The position numbers and the translations under genes are program-made. Source: an uncultured Pseudomonadota bacterium (GTDB taxonomy: Bacteria; Pseudomonadota; Gammaproteobacteria; Steroidobacterales; Steroidobacteraceae). From it: 64,000 nucleotides of DNA. Within the stretch, counting starts at the first letter, position 1, and every line of letters begins with the position of its first letter. Positions 42,843 through 51,888 of the stretch are shown here, in pieces. A model generated the notes under the pieces. That model searched no databases. It was not told the origin of the DNA and saw nothing but the letters and a program-made list of their open reading frames with translations. Location of the stretch: contig CAILZL010000040.1 in the NCBI GenBank assembly GCA_903838705.1, positions 105,307-169,306 on the forward strand. Direction: 5' to 3'.

Positions 42843-43700
42843 GTGCGCGACTTCGATGAACACAACATCACTCAATCGGTCATTGAGCGTTTCGGCAATA
42901 CGCCTGATCCACGCCTGAAAACCATATTGAACAGTCTGGTCACGCACCTGCATGACTTTATTCGTGATGTCGATCTGACCTTTGACGAATGGCAGGCGGC
43001 GATCAAATTCCTCACACGCACCGGTCAGCAATGCACGGACACCCGACAGGAATTCATATTGTTGTCCGACACCCTCGGTGTATCAATGCTGGTAGACGCC
43101 ATCAATCATCGTCAACGCAATGGCGCTACACAAACCACCGTTCTCGGACCTTTCTTTGTCGATAACGCGCCGCATTTACCACTGGGTGCAGACATTTCAG
43201 GCAAGGCGGAAGGCGAACCGCTCTATGCTAATGGCGTGATTCGCAATGTAGATGGTAAGCCACTCGCTAACGCAACGGTTGAAGTGTGGCAATGCAATAC
43301 CGATGGCTTTTACGACGTACAAATTTCACCAGAGTTGAATCTGCGTGCCGAATTTCACACCGATGATCAGGGGCGTTTTCATTTCTGGTCGATCCTGCCG
43401 AGCAGCTATCCCATTCCATACGACGGTCCCGTTGGCGATCTGCTGCAGGCAACCAGACGGCATCCTTATCGTCCGGCGCATCTGCACTTCATGATTTCAG
43501 CTCCCGGTCACGAAACACTGGTGACGCATGTATTCGTCAAAGGCGATCAATACCTGGATAGCGATGCCGTGTTTGGCGTAAAGAATTCTTTGATTGAAGA
43601 ATTCAGACAGCATGCGCCGGGCTCTGCTCCTGATGGCCGGCAAATGACACAGCCCTGGCGGTCTTTTTCCTATGATTTTTGCCTGAAAGCCGCCACATGA
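42843..43700 (+). CDS. Hydroxyquinol 1,2-dioxygenase (intradiol)
   Basis: A 285-residue non-haem Fe(III) intradiol dioxygenase from GTG 42843, preceded by AAGGAG. The N-terminal helical linker domain is followed by the catalytic beta-sandwich. The iron ligands are visible as Tyr in NTDGFYDVQ, Tyr in HPYRPAH and the two His in RPAHLHF. VLGPFFVDNAPHLP is typical of the hydroxyquinol subgroup, but catechol or chlorocatechol cannot be fully excluded. It cleaves hydroxyquinol to maleylacetate, which the preceding reductase uses. The two genes form an operon. The upper pathway (for example resorcinol or 4-nitrophenol oxidation) is not in this window. Confidence 0.88.
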   Translation: MRDFDEHNITQSVIERFGNTPDPRLKTILNSLVTHLHDFIRDVDLTFDEWQAAIKFLTRTGQQCTDTRQEFILLSDTLGVSMLVDAINHRQRNGATQTTVLGPFFVDNAPHLPLGADISGKAEGEPLYANGVIRNVDGKPLANATVEVWQCNTDGFYDVQISPELNLRAEFHTDDQGRFHFWSILPSSYPIPYDGPVGDLLQATRRHPYRPAHLHFMISAPGHETLVTHVFVKGDQYLDSDAVFGVKNSLIEEFRQHAPGSAPDGRQMTQPWRSFSYDFCLKAAT

Positions 43701-43718
43701 ACCTGGGCTGAATCAAGG

Positions 43719-46034
43719 TTAACTTGCTGCGCGCATCACCACGCGCGCCAGCTGCTGCGGGCGGGCCAGCTCGAAACCTTGCACAAAATCCACACCGATA
43801 CGCCGTGCGGCATTGAGTGATGCAGTATCCTCAACCTGACCGGCGATGACCTTGAAGTTCAAAGTACGCGCCAGCTTCACCATGGCAGACACCATGGCCT
43901 GATTGACATTGTCAGAACCCAGATTGCGGATGAAGGAGCCGTCGATTTTCAGATAGTCGATGGCAAGATGCTTGAGGTTGCCAAAGGATGACAGTCCACG
44001 ACCGAAATTATCAAGCGCAAAACTGCAACCCATGCCGTGCAACACGCCGATGAAACGTTTGGCCTGATCCATATTGGTCATCACGGCATTTTCTGTCACT
44101 TCAAAGCAGAGCTGCTGCGGAGCAACGCCGGTGGTGTCCAGACATTCAACGACGTACTCAAGGAATCCCGGATCAGCCAGAGTATGGCCTGAAAGATTGA
44201 TGGACAAACTGCATCCTTCCGGCAACCGGATACCACCCCGACCCAGCGCGGTCAGTGAAGTCTGTACCACCCATCGATCCACATCGACCATCAGGCGGTA
44301 ACGTTCAGCAGACTTCAGAAACTCTGCGGGCGGAATGCCTTCAGGCAGATGATCATCGTGCAGGCGCAGCAGCACTTCCAGCGCAGGGCCGCCTTCGCGC
44401 AACAGTGGTGTCACTGCCACAATAGGCTGCGCCATCAGTTCAAACTGGTTTTCTTTCAGCGCAGTCTGCAATCGTTGCAACCACTGAATCTCACCACGCT
44501 GGCGCGCCACAGCCTCATCGCGTGCCGAGTAAACGTGTACATGATTACCGAAGTGACCATTGTGTCGCTTTGCCACGTAACACGCCGAGTCCGCAGCGCT
44601 CATCACTTCTTCAAGCGTGCCGCTGTCACGACTGATTTCTACCAGCCCGATGCTGACCCCGATGGTAAATATCTTGTCTTTCCAGACATAGCGATAGTCA
44701 CCGATCTTGCGTACCGCGTCTTCAGCAATCTGCGTGGCCTTCTCCAGCGGACAGCCGTTCAGGATCAGACCGAATTCATCTCCACCCAGTCGTGCGACCG
44801 TATCCGAATCACGCACGGCATCCTTGAGCAGGCCGGCCACTTCACGCAGCAATCCGTCACCGGCCAGATGACCGGCGGTGTCATTCACTGCCTTGAAGCG
44901 ATCCAGATCCAGATAGCACAGCACGTGATGCGCAGTGGTTGCATGTGCAGAATCTATGGTTTCCTGCATGCGGCGTTCAAATTCACGACGATTCACCAGA
45001 CCGGTCAAGGCATCATGACTGGCCTGATAGGACATCTGGCGCGTCAGACCACGCAGTTCACTGACGTCACGCAACAGAACCACGGTACCGCTTTGAGTAC
45101 CGTAAGGACTCTTGAGTGGCGACACGGAAATATCCACTGAGCGTTCTTCACCCGCATGGGTCACCAGCAAACTACGGCGTCCGGCACTGATACGGGCTTG
45201 TGCACTCAGACATTGCTTGACTGGATCCGGCAGCGCATGCCGATCCAGTTCATCCACCAGTTGCACCAGCTCCAGAAACTCCCTCCCGAGCGCATCTGCA
45301 GTGCTGACACCCGTGAGCTGCTCGGCAGCACGATTCATGTACTCAACGCGACTCTTGTCGTCCGTGGTGAGAATGCCCTCTCCCAGTGAATCCATCGTTT
45401 CCCACGTAGTTGAGCGGGGTCGCTGCTGCCTGGCTTCACCCTGAATATTGGTGCGAGGAGACATTTCGGTCATCGTCAGCAACAGGACATGCTTGCCCTG
45501 AAATTCCAGTCGCTGCTGAACCAGTTCAATGCGCGCCAGCTGGCCTTCGGCAGGTTTCAATTCCAGCTCCAGCCTGCCCGGCACTACCTCAGCACTCAAG
45601 GCCCGGTTGAGATGCGTGCGTAGCAGCTCGGCATGATCTTCCGGCACACAATCCGCCAATGAGCTCCCCAACAATTCGTTAGCTGGCTGATTGCCGAGCA
45701 GGTGGGCGAAAGCCTGATTGATGTACAGGAGCTTTTCACCGTGGATGGCTACCGGCTCACGCATACTGGACAGCACCCGCAGTAGCTGCCGATCCTGATC
45801 GCGGGTCATGCGCTGGGCAGCGGCCAGCTGATCGATCAGAGGGGATATTTGCTGTGCCAGTGGCGCAGTAATGCCATCGGACAACTGCGCGGGCAGGGGT
45901 GAGCCGGAATGGGCTGAGTCCGCAATCAATTCAGCAGCTTGCTGAATGGCGCGCGTGTCACGCCGACGCATGACCAGTACGGCAACCAGGCCGATCACCG
46001 CAAAAAAGAACAGACTAACCAGAATCCAGCTCAT
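43719..46034 (-). CDS. PAS-GGDEF-EAL membrane protein, EAL domain degenerate
   Basis: A 771-residue protein. One N-terminal membrane helix (3-22) is followed by two PAS-like regions (about 90-190 and 210-330). A GGDEF domain carries intact GGDEF (417-421) and I-site R408-DSD. In the EAL domain the signature is EVL (553-555), the metal-binding DDFG is D675-NFG and the conserved AEFVE/AEGVE is A731-GQVE. It therefore probably makes c-di-GMP, or senses it through the EAL domain in the manner of FimX, with hydrolysis unlikely. It stands alone and is convergent with the dioxygenase gene. Confidence 0.87.
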   Translation of the reverse strand: MSWILVSLFFFAVIGLVAVLVMRRRDTRAIQQAAELIADSAHSGSPLPAQLSDGITAPLAQQISPLIDQLAAAQRMTRDQDRQLLRVLSSMREPVAIHGEKLLYINQAFAHLLGNQPANELLGSSLADCVPEDHAELLRTHLNRALSAEVVPGRLELELKPAEGQLARIELVQQRLEFQGKHVLLLTMTEMSPRTNIQGEARQQRPRSTTWETMDSLGEGILTTDDKSRVEYMNRAAEQLTGVSTADALGREFLELVQLVDELDRHALPDPVKQCLSAQARISAGRRSLLVTHAGEERSVDISVSPLKSPYGTQSGTVVLLRDVSELRGLTRQMSYQASHDALTGLVNRREFERRMQETIDSAHATTAHHVLCYLDLDRFKAVNDTAGHLAGDGLLREVAGLLKDAVRDSDTVARLGGDEFGLILNGCPLEKATQIAEDAVRKIGDYRYVWKDKIFTIGVSIGLVEISRDSGTLEEVMSAADSACYVAKRHNGHFGNHVHVYSARDEAVARQRGEIQWLQRLQTALKENQFELMAQPIVAVTPLLREGGPALEVLLRLHDDHLPEGIPPAEFLKSAERYRLMVDVDRWVVQTSLTALGRGGIRLPEGCSLSINLSGHTLADPGFLEYVVECLDTTGVAPQQLCFEVTENAVMTNMDQAKRFIGVLHGMGCSFALDNFGRGLSSFGNLKHLAIDYLKIDGSFIRNLGSDNVNQAMVSAMVKLARTLNFKVIAGQVEDTASLNAARRIGVDFVQGFELARPQQLARVVMRAAS

Positions 46035-46199
46035 TAAACCCTACAGATAGTCAGCCTATCGCCCAACACCCGGAAAGACAGGCAGTGCATTCCACAAAAA
46101 ACGCGAACTACCGCACAGACAGAATATCTGAAGCCTGAGACGGCAACGCTGCATATTCACCATAATAGTCTGCCAAACCCCAACATCAATCACCGGATG

Positions 46200-46229
46200 A
46201 CAAGCCGGGCTGTGCATATTCCGGCTTGT
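46200..46229 (+). other. Perfect 9-bp hairpin upstream of the Pcm-like gene
   Basis: ACAAGCCGG and CCGGCTTGT pair around a 12-nt loop, 94-123 bp before the start codon at 46323. No T-run follows. It may be an operator or a leader structure; nothing further can be said. Confidence 0.4.
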
Positions 46230-46322
46230 AGATGCACTGCAAACTTCGTACGCTTGTCGGCCGGGTTGAGAGCTACACAACCTGAACAAGCATCCTTATT
46301 GTTGAGCCCCCGAGACCGGCAT

Positions 46323-46979
46323 ATGAATCTGGACTTCCAAGCCGCCCGCGATCAGATGATCAGTCAGCAACTGCGAACCTGGAACGTGCTGGATGAGCGC
46401 GTGCTTAACGCCGTACGTAAGGTACCGCGTGAAAAATTTGTACCTGCTGCCTATCAGGCGCTGTCCTACACCGACGAAAATCTGCCACTGGCGCACTCAC
46501 AGGTAATGCTGGCGCCCAAACTTGAAGCCAGGATTTTGCAGGCTATGGATATTCAATCCAGCGATCAGGTCTGGGTGGTCGGTGCAGGAAATGGCTACCT
46601 CGCGGCCTGTGCCGCGCAACTGGCTGGCAAGGTTCGCGTAACAGAGGCACACAGTGATCTTGCCGAACAGGCACGGCGCAATCTGCAAAACACCCCCTGT
46701 AACAATGTTTTTGTCGACAATGTCGATGCATTGCAACTCGATCCGAAAATGGCCTATGACGTGGTGATCATCACAGGTTCCCTGCCCCGGCTCGACACCA
46801 GATTTGAGCAGGCACTTAGATTGGGAGGTCGGCTGTTCGTCGTGGTCGGCACCTCCCCCGTCATGTGCGCCATGAAAATCACCCGGCACAGCGAACAGAC
46901 CTGGCAGCGCGAGATTCTTTTTGAAACAGACCTGCCTGCATTGTCCAACGCCGTGCAACCAGACAAATTTGTGTTCTGA
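46323..46979 (+). CDS. Pcm-like methyltransferase (protein-L-isoaspartate O-methyltransferase family)
   Basis: A 218-residue protein from ATG 46323. The N-terminal RDQMISQQLRTWNVLDERVLNAVRKVPREKFVP segment is typical of Pcm relatives that precede tolC in gammaproteobacteria. SAM motif I is VWVVGAGNGYLAA rather than the canonical ExGTGSGY, so activity on isoaspartyl residues is not assured. It lies 34 bp before a rhodanese gene and upstream of tolC, a conserved order, so export-related function is possible. Cytoplasmic. Confidence 0.82.
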   Translation: MNLDFQAARDQMISQQLRTWNVLDERVLNAVRKVPREKFVPAAYQALSYTDENLPLAHSQVMLAPKLEARILQAMDIQSSDQVWVVGAGNGYLAACAAQLAGKVRVTEAHSDLAEQARRNLQNTPCNNVFVDNVDALQLDPKMAYDVVIITGSLPRLDTRFEQALRLGGRLFVVVGTSPVMCAMKITRHSEQTWQREILFETDLPALSNAVQPDKFVF

Positions 46980-47013
46980 CACACACCTCAATAAGAAGCA
47001 GGTATCAACTTCC

Positions 47014-47334
47014 ATGACCATTCCAGAAATTACGCCGGCTGAGTTCCTGCAACGGCGTGCCAACGGCGATTCGTTAATTTTGCTTGACGTACGTGAAGAT
47101 TGGGAAATGTCCGTTGCCAGTGTTCAGGGAGTCGTGCATATTCCCATGGGTCAGGTGGAGTCACGTCTGTCCGAGCTCGATAAAAACAAGGAAATTGTCG
47201 TGCTGTGTCGTTCCGGTCGACGTAGTTTTGAGATTGCCAAGTTATTGCAATCCAATGGCTACCGGGCGATCAATCTGGCTGGCGGTATTCTGGCTTGGTC
47301 ACGTGATATTGATTCCAGCATCCCAACTTACTGA
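47014..47334 (+). CDS. Rhodanese-domain protein
   Basis: A 106-residue single-domain sulfurtransferase from ATG 47014. It has the N-terminal PEITPAEFLQR, LDVREDWEM, and the active-site loop VVLCRSGRRS with the catalytic Cys persulfide carrier. It ends in LAGGILAWSRDIDSS. It moves sulfane sulfur to unknown acceptors in the cytoplasm. It sits between the Pcm-like gene and tolC (10-bp gap), the conserved pcm-rhodanese-tolC block. Confidence 0.9.
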   Translation: MTIPEITPAEFLQRRANGDSLILLDVREDWEMSVASVQGVVHIPMGQVESRLSELDKNKEIVVLCRSGRRSFEIAKLLQSNGYRAINLAGGILAWSRDIDSSIPTY

Positions 47335-47343
47335 ACTACACTG

Positions 47344-48723
47344 ATGTCGTATATTCGCACCTCACCCCTAAAGATTTCCATGGTCATCGCTGTTGCGTTG
47401 ACATCAATTGCCAGCGCCAGCGCCACGTCCTTGCTGGATGTGTACGATCAGGCGGCGCAAAGTGATCCAACCATCCGAGCAGCCGAGGCCAACCTGCTTG
47501 CCAGCCGCGAAGCTCGACCACAGGCGTTTGCCGCTTTCTTGCCTAACATCAGCGCGAATATCGGCTGGGCCGGAACTTCTTCTGGAGGGGACTCGCAAGT
47601 AGCAAGCAGCAGCGGTATGGGTGCCACAACCAGCACCACCACGACAAGCACTACTCGGGGTGGCACCTATGGCATCAGCGCCACCGAATCCATCAACCTG
47701 CCAAATTTCCTGCGCTCGCTGCAAAGAACCGATTACACACTGGCCCAGGCTGATCTGACCTATCACAACGCTGAATTGAGTCTCATCACGCGTGTGGCCA
47801 CGCGATACTTCAATGTGCTATCCGCCCTTGATTCTCTTAAAGCTGCGCAGTCCAATCTTGAGTCGCTGAATCAGCAGCTTGAACGCGCAGAAAAGCGTTT
47901 TGAAGTGGGTCTGGCCGCAATTACAGATGTACAGGAAGCGCGCGCCTCGCGAGACAGCGCCAATTCACGAGTCATACTAGCCAAGCGCACACTGGCTACC
48001 AATCAGGAGCTGTTACGTGAAATCACCGGCGTGGCAGCAGATAATCTGGCCGCACCCAGCGATGACATGCCCCTGATCACACCCGATCCGCAGAGTGAAG
48101 ATGAATGGGTACAGAAAGCGTTAACTGGCAACATAGATCTTGCATCTAGCCGTCTGAGTCTTGAGACTGCCACATTTGATGTGGGCACACAGAAGCTCAC
48201 TCGATTCCCGACATTGACCCTTGGTGCAAATTACAGCAATAAAGACACCTATTCGAATTTTGATATTTTCAGCAATACCACTACACACAATTGGAGCAGT
48301 ACCTGGCTCTCGGCAGGTATAAGCGTGCCACTATTCAGTGGTGGATCAATCACCTCCAAGATACGTCAAAGCGTTTACCAGCAACGTGCTGCCCGCGAAA
48401 ATCTGGAACAGGTTACCCGCGCCACTGAAAGAGCTGCCCGTGATGCCTATCTGGGTCTGCAAAGCTCCATCTCCCAGGTACAGGCGAACAAGGCGGCGCT
48501 GGAATCTGCTCGCCTTGCCCTACAGGCTACTGAAGCGGGCTTCAATGTCGGCACCCGCACCACCATTGAAGTGCTGACTTCACGCGACAATCTTTTGACC
48601 GCAGACCAGAATTACGCATCGAGTCGCTACAACTACATCACCAGCCTGATCACTCTAAAGACCGCTACTGGTGAGCTGACTCGTGAAGACCTGCAATTGA
48701 TCAACAGCTGGCTGACTCAGTAA
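47344..48723 (+). CDS. tolC: TolC-family outer-membrane channel
   Basis: A 459-residue outer-membrane efflux protein. A signal peptide ends in SASA near residue 27; SLLDVYDQAAQSDPTIRAAEANL then starts the first alpha-helical hairpin. Two internally similar halves follow, the second beginning near DEWVQKALTGNIDLASSRL. A Ser/Thr-rich loop lies at about 80-110. The trimer would form the trans-periplasmic duct for type I secretion and RND pumps. ATG 47344 lies 10 bp after the rhodanese stop. A long perfect hairpin follows the gene. Confidence 0.93.
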   Translation: MSYIRTSPLKISMVIAVALTSIASASATSLLDVYDQAAQSDPTIRAAEANLLASREARPQAFAAFLPNISANIGWAGTSSGGDSQVASSSGMGATTSTTTTSTTRGGTYGISATESINLPNFLRSLQRTDYTLAQADLTYHNAELSLITRVATRYFNVLSALDSLKAAQSNLESLNQQLERAEKRFEVGLAAITDVQEARASRDSANSRVILAKRTLATNQELLREITGVAADNLAAPSDDMPLITPDPQSEDEWVQKALTGNIDLASSRLSLETATFDVGTQKLTRFPTLTLGANYSNKDTYSNFDIFSNTTTHNWSSTWLSAGISVPLFSGGSITSKIRQSVYQQRAARENLEQVTRATERAARDAYLGLQSSISQVQANKAALESARLALQATEAGFNVGTRTTIEVLTSRDNLLTADQNYASSRYNYITSLITLKTATGELTREDLQLINSWLTQ

Positions 48724-48737
48724 CAACCGTCTGGAAT

Positions 48738-48765
48738 TCCTGCAACAATAAAAGTTGTTGCAGGA
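48738..48765. other. Perfect 11-bp hairpin between tolC and waaA
   Basis: TCCTGCAACAA and TTGTTGCAGGA pair perfectly around TAAAAG between two convergent genes (stops at 48723 and 48769). There is no T-run on either strand, so it would act as a mRNA 3'-end stabiliser or a weak bidirectional terminator. Confidence 0.55.
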
Positions 48766-48768
48766 TCA

Positions 48769-50049
48769 TCAGCTCAGCTTGATACGGCATTCCTGCTGTA
48801 TCAGCACCAGCAGTCTGGACAGAGCCCCCCTGTTGCGATGCACTACTTCCAGTGCAGCCAGCCCCGTGCGAGTCCGTTCGTCAGGGGATGCAAGCAATTG
48901 CGTTACCCGTTCCCCTAATTCAAGTCCTGAAGACACCTGCAACAGTGCACTCCGTTCACAGAGCAGCCTGGCCACATCGGGCGCATTGAATACATGCGGT
49001 CCGGTAATCACCGGCAAGGACAGTGCAGCGGGCTCCAGCAGGTTATGCCCCCCGACCGGCACCAGACTGCCACCCACAAATGCCACATCACTTGCGGCAT
49101 AGAAGCTTTGCAATTCTCCCACCGTATCAACCAGCCATACTGAATGCTGTGCGGCTGGCAACTGCCGGGTGCTGCGCGATACAAAATTCAACTTCCGGGC
49201 CATCAACAAGGCTGCGACCTCGGCAAACCGTTGCGGATGACGTGGCACAAGGATCAACAAGGTTTCAGGCCGTTTAGATAGCACCACAGAATGCGCCTGC
49301 AATATCTGCTCTTCTTCGCCTGCATGAGTGCTGCCCGCAATCCATACCGGCCGTGACAACAGGCCGTGTCGTATTTCATGACCGGCAGACAGAATGTCCG
49401 GTGATATTTCCACGTCGTACTTGATATTGCCGATGACCTCCATGCGGGCGGGATCAGCGCCCAGCATGGCATAGCGCTGCGCATCTTCGGTGGTTTGCGC
49501 GCCGACACTGACCCGCGGCAGAAGTGGCGCAAACAACGCTCGCAGATATCTGTAGCGATTTGCTGTACGCGACGAAATGCGCGCACTGCCCAGCACCACC
49601 GGAACATGTGTTGCTATGCAGGCATCGAGCAGGTCAGGCCACAGCTCGGTTTCCATGATAATGAGGCAATGAGGCTGCACGCGATGCAAAAACCGCCGCA
49701 CTGCTCCGGGTGTGTCATAGGGAAGAAAGGCGTGCTGCACTTTGCCGGCAAACACCGCCTTGATGCGTGCCGCGCCTGTCGGAGTGGTGGTAGTCACCAG
49801 CACGGGACGGCGATCAAAGTTTTCCAGCAGGCGACGTATCAGGGGTATGGCTGCCTGCACTTCACCTACTGAAGCGGCATGAATCCAGATCGGTGATTGC
49901 GCAAATCTCAGACGGGTAAAGCCGAATCGTTCGGGCAATCTGTCCCGGTAAGCCGGATCGCGCAGCCCACGCAATGCCGTCACGACAAACATCACGACAG
50001 CAGCGATGCGGATCAGTAGCTGGTATAGCGCTTTGTATATAGACGACAC
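48769..50049 (-). CDS. waaA: 3-deoxy-D-manno-octulosonic acid transferase WaaA (KdtA)
   Basis: A 426-residue inner-membrane-anchored GT-B enzyme adding Kdo to lipid IVA. It has an N-terminal hydrophobic anchor, then the diagnostic IWIHAASVGEVQAAIPLIRRL, TTTPTGA, METELWPDLLDAC, AGSTHAGEEEQI and the C-terminal GGSLVPVGGHNLLEPAAL. Length matches E. coli WaaA (425). It is divergent from the lpxL-like acyltransferase gene; a Kdo kinase gene is 1 kb away, so the inner core likely carries a phosphorylated Kdo. Confidence 0.95.
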   Translation of the reverse strand: MSSIYKALYQLLIRIAAVVMFVVTALRGLRDPAYRDRLPERFGFTRLRFAQSPIWIHAASVGEVQAAIPLIRRLLENFDRRPVLVTTTTPTGAARIKAVFAGKVQHAFLPYDTPGAVRRFLHRVQPHCLIIMETELWPDLLDACIATHVPVVLGSARISSRTANRYRYLRALFAPLLPRVSVGAQTTEDAQRYAMLGADPARMEVIGNIKYDVEISPDILSAGHEIRHGLLSRPVWIAGSTHAGEEEQILQAHSVVLSKRPETLLILVPRHPQRFAEVAALLMARKLNFVSRSTRQLPAAQHSVWLVDTVGELQSFYAASDVAFVGGSLVPVGGHNLLEPAALSLPVITGPHVFNAPDVARLLCERSALLQVSSGLELGERVTQLLASPDERTRTGLAALEVVHRNRGALSRLLVLIQQECRIKLS

Positions 50050-50174
50050 ATTGGATCCCGTAACCCGATCACCAGCATGATACTCGACCTGTGAGTTTCA
50101 CAACCTGACTGCCGCCTCGACGTCCAGTCAGTGAGCCCGTAAGCTTGCAGTTTGTCCCGCCACTGATATCAGCC

Positions 50175-51080
50175 ATGCCACCACTTCGCCTGCTCGTCCC
50201 ACGCTACTGGCCAACCTGGCTGGGACTGATGCTATTGCGTGTGCTGGCACCGCTGCCCACACCAGTACTGCAAAGTCTCGGCAACGCACTGGGCCGGCTG
50301 ATTCAGTACCTGCCGGTCGGGTTTGTGCGCATTGCAGGACGCAATATTGAATTGTGTCTGCCCGAACTCAGCCCGGCGCAGCGACAGCAGTTGCTTGGTC
50401 AGCACTTTGCCAGCCTCGGCATCGCACTCTTTGAAACCGGGCTGGCCTGGTGGGCATCAGATGAACGCATCCGGAAACTGACTCAGGTTGAAGGACTCGA
50501 ACATCTGCAGGCAGCACAGGCACAAGGCAAAGGTGTGATTCTGCTCAGCGCCCATTTCACCACACTGGAAATCGGAGCGCGTGCGCTGGCTGCACGTATG
50601 CCGTTGAATGTGATGTATCGCCCCACCCGCAATGCAGTCATGGAACGGTTTTTATCGCGCAATCGCGCATTGCGCACACGACGTGCGATCCGGCGCGATG
50701 ATGTTCGCACACTGGTAACCGCACTGAAAGCCAATGAGCCGGTGTGGTATGCCCCTGACCAGAGTTATCGCAACAAGGGCGCACAGATGGTGCCATTCTT
50801 CGGAATTCCCTGTGCAACCAATACTGCCACTTCGCGTCTGGCCAAAATGACAGGGGCAGTCGTATTGCCCTATTTTCCTGAACGTCTGGCTGATGGCAGT
50901 TATCGCATGGTCATCCTGCCGCCGATGAATGACTTTCCCGGCGATGATGCACAGACCGATGCATTACGCTTTCATCATTTGATTGAGGCTCATGTACGCA
51001 GGGTGCCTGCTCAGTATCTGTGGATTCACCGGCGCTTCAAGGGACTGAGTGAGGATCATCCCGACTACTACCGGACCTGA
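50175..51080 (+). CDS. Lipid A acyltransferase (LpxL/HtrB family)
   Basis: A 301-residue protein from ATG 50175 (a TTG at 50145 is less likely). One membrane segment lies near the N-terminus. The acyltransferase motif is LLSAHFTTLEIGAR (HX4E), followed by MYRPTRN, PDQSYRNKGAQMVPFFGIPCATNTAT and YLWIHRRFKG, all LpxL/LpxM-type. It transfers a secondary acyl chain to Kdo2-lipid IVA at the cytoplasmic face. Which acyl chain it uses cannot be told. Its end overlaps the convergent kdkA gene by 13 bp. Confidence 0.9.
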   Translation: MPPLRLLVPRYWPTWLGLMLLRVLAPLPTPVLQSLGNALGRLIQYLPVGFVRIAGRNIELCLPELSPAQRQQLLGQHFASLGIALFETGLAWWASDERIRKLTQVEGLEHLQAAQAQGKGVILLSAHFTTLEIGARALAARMPLNVMYRPTRNAVMERFLSRNRALRTRRAIRRDDVRTLVTALKANEPVWYAPDQSYRNKGAQMVPFFGIPCATNTATSRLAKMTGAVVLPYFPERLADGSYRMVILPPMNDFPGDDAQTDALRFHHLIEAHVRRVPAQYLWIHRRFKGLSEDHPDYYRT

Positions 51081-51844
51081 AATGCTGTCAGCAAGGCCGC
51101 ATCGTGTGCCTCAATCAGCGCACGCCATTCACTCATTTCAAATCTGATTTTCTGCTGCTGCTGCAATTTTTCCAGCGAACGCAGCAAACGCCGCATCACA
51201 ACTTCAATCCAGCGCTTATTCACATCACGGATCCGGCCCCGATCAAAATCCAGCACATGAATGGATTGATCCTCAGCAAAAACCATGTTGTGCGCATTCA
51301 GATCAGCATGCTGTACACCGGCAGCATGAAAACGCGCCAGCACCCTGCCCATTTGTTGCCAGATACATGCATCCAGTGAATCGGTTGCAAGGCGCTGTGC
51401 CAGAGTCCGCGCCTGCGGAATTGCGACCGTAATCAGATCAGCCTGATAAAACAGCCCGTGACGTTGATAACCTGCTGCCACCGGTGCCGGCACCGGCAAG
51501 TGCTGTGCATGTAGCTGTGCCAGCAAATGCCATTCACGGAATGCACGTGTGTTGTCCTGACCAAGCCAAAGGTAGTGATCAGTCACCAGCTTGCCGACCA
51601 GACCGCCACGCCGGTAGTGCCGCAGCACCCAGTGACATTCGCCTTCGTTGATGAAATGTACCTGCCCCCGGCCACCTGTCTGTGCACTTGCAGAATGCCG
51701 CGCCCGCCAGAACTCAGGCGAGAATAATGAATGAGCTGGCGCAAGTTGGTGTTTACTGAGCAATTCAGCGTCATATACGATGCCGCCGGTGTGGCTGTTC
51801 CACACAGTGGCTTTGTTCAAGTTAATGCTGCTGACACTGCTCAT
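51068..51844 (-). CDS. kdkA: 3-deoxy-D-manno-octulosonic acid kinase KdkA
   Basis: A 258-residue kinase of the WaaP/KdkA family from ATG 51844; the frame continues upstream but the extra residues are not conserved. It has WVLRHYRRGGLVGKLVTDHY, the catalytic loop GVQHADLNAHNMVF and the metal-binding HVLDFDRGRIR. It phosphorylates Kdo at O-4 in the inner core and is typical of bacteria with a single phosphorylated Kdo. It is convergent with the lpxL-like gene (13-bp tail overlap) and divergent from the GT9 gene. Confidence 0.9.
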   Translation of the reverse strand: MSSVSSINLNKATVWNSHTGGIVYDAELLSKHQLAPAHSLFSPEFWRARHSASAQTGGRGQVHFINEGECHWVLRHYRRGGLVGKLVTDHYLWLGQDNTRAFREWHLLAQLHAQHLPVPAPVAAGYQRHGLFYQADLITVAIPQARTLAQRLATDSLDACIWQQMGRVLARFHAAGVQHADLNAHNMVFAEDQSIHVLDFDRGRIRDVNKRWIEVVMRRLLRSLEKLQQQQKIRFEMSEWRALIEAHDAALLTAFQVR

Positions 51845-51888
51845 CTGATTCGTACTATAACAGCCGGAATGATGCTGACTCACCCTGA

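Noticed and set aside
43719..46034. Active c-di-GMP phosphodiesterase
   Set aside because: Conserved EAL residues are replaced (DDFG to DNFG, AEFVE to AGQVE), so I describe the domain as degenerate.
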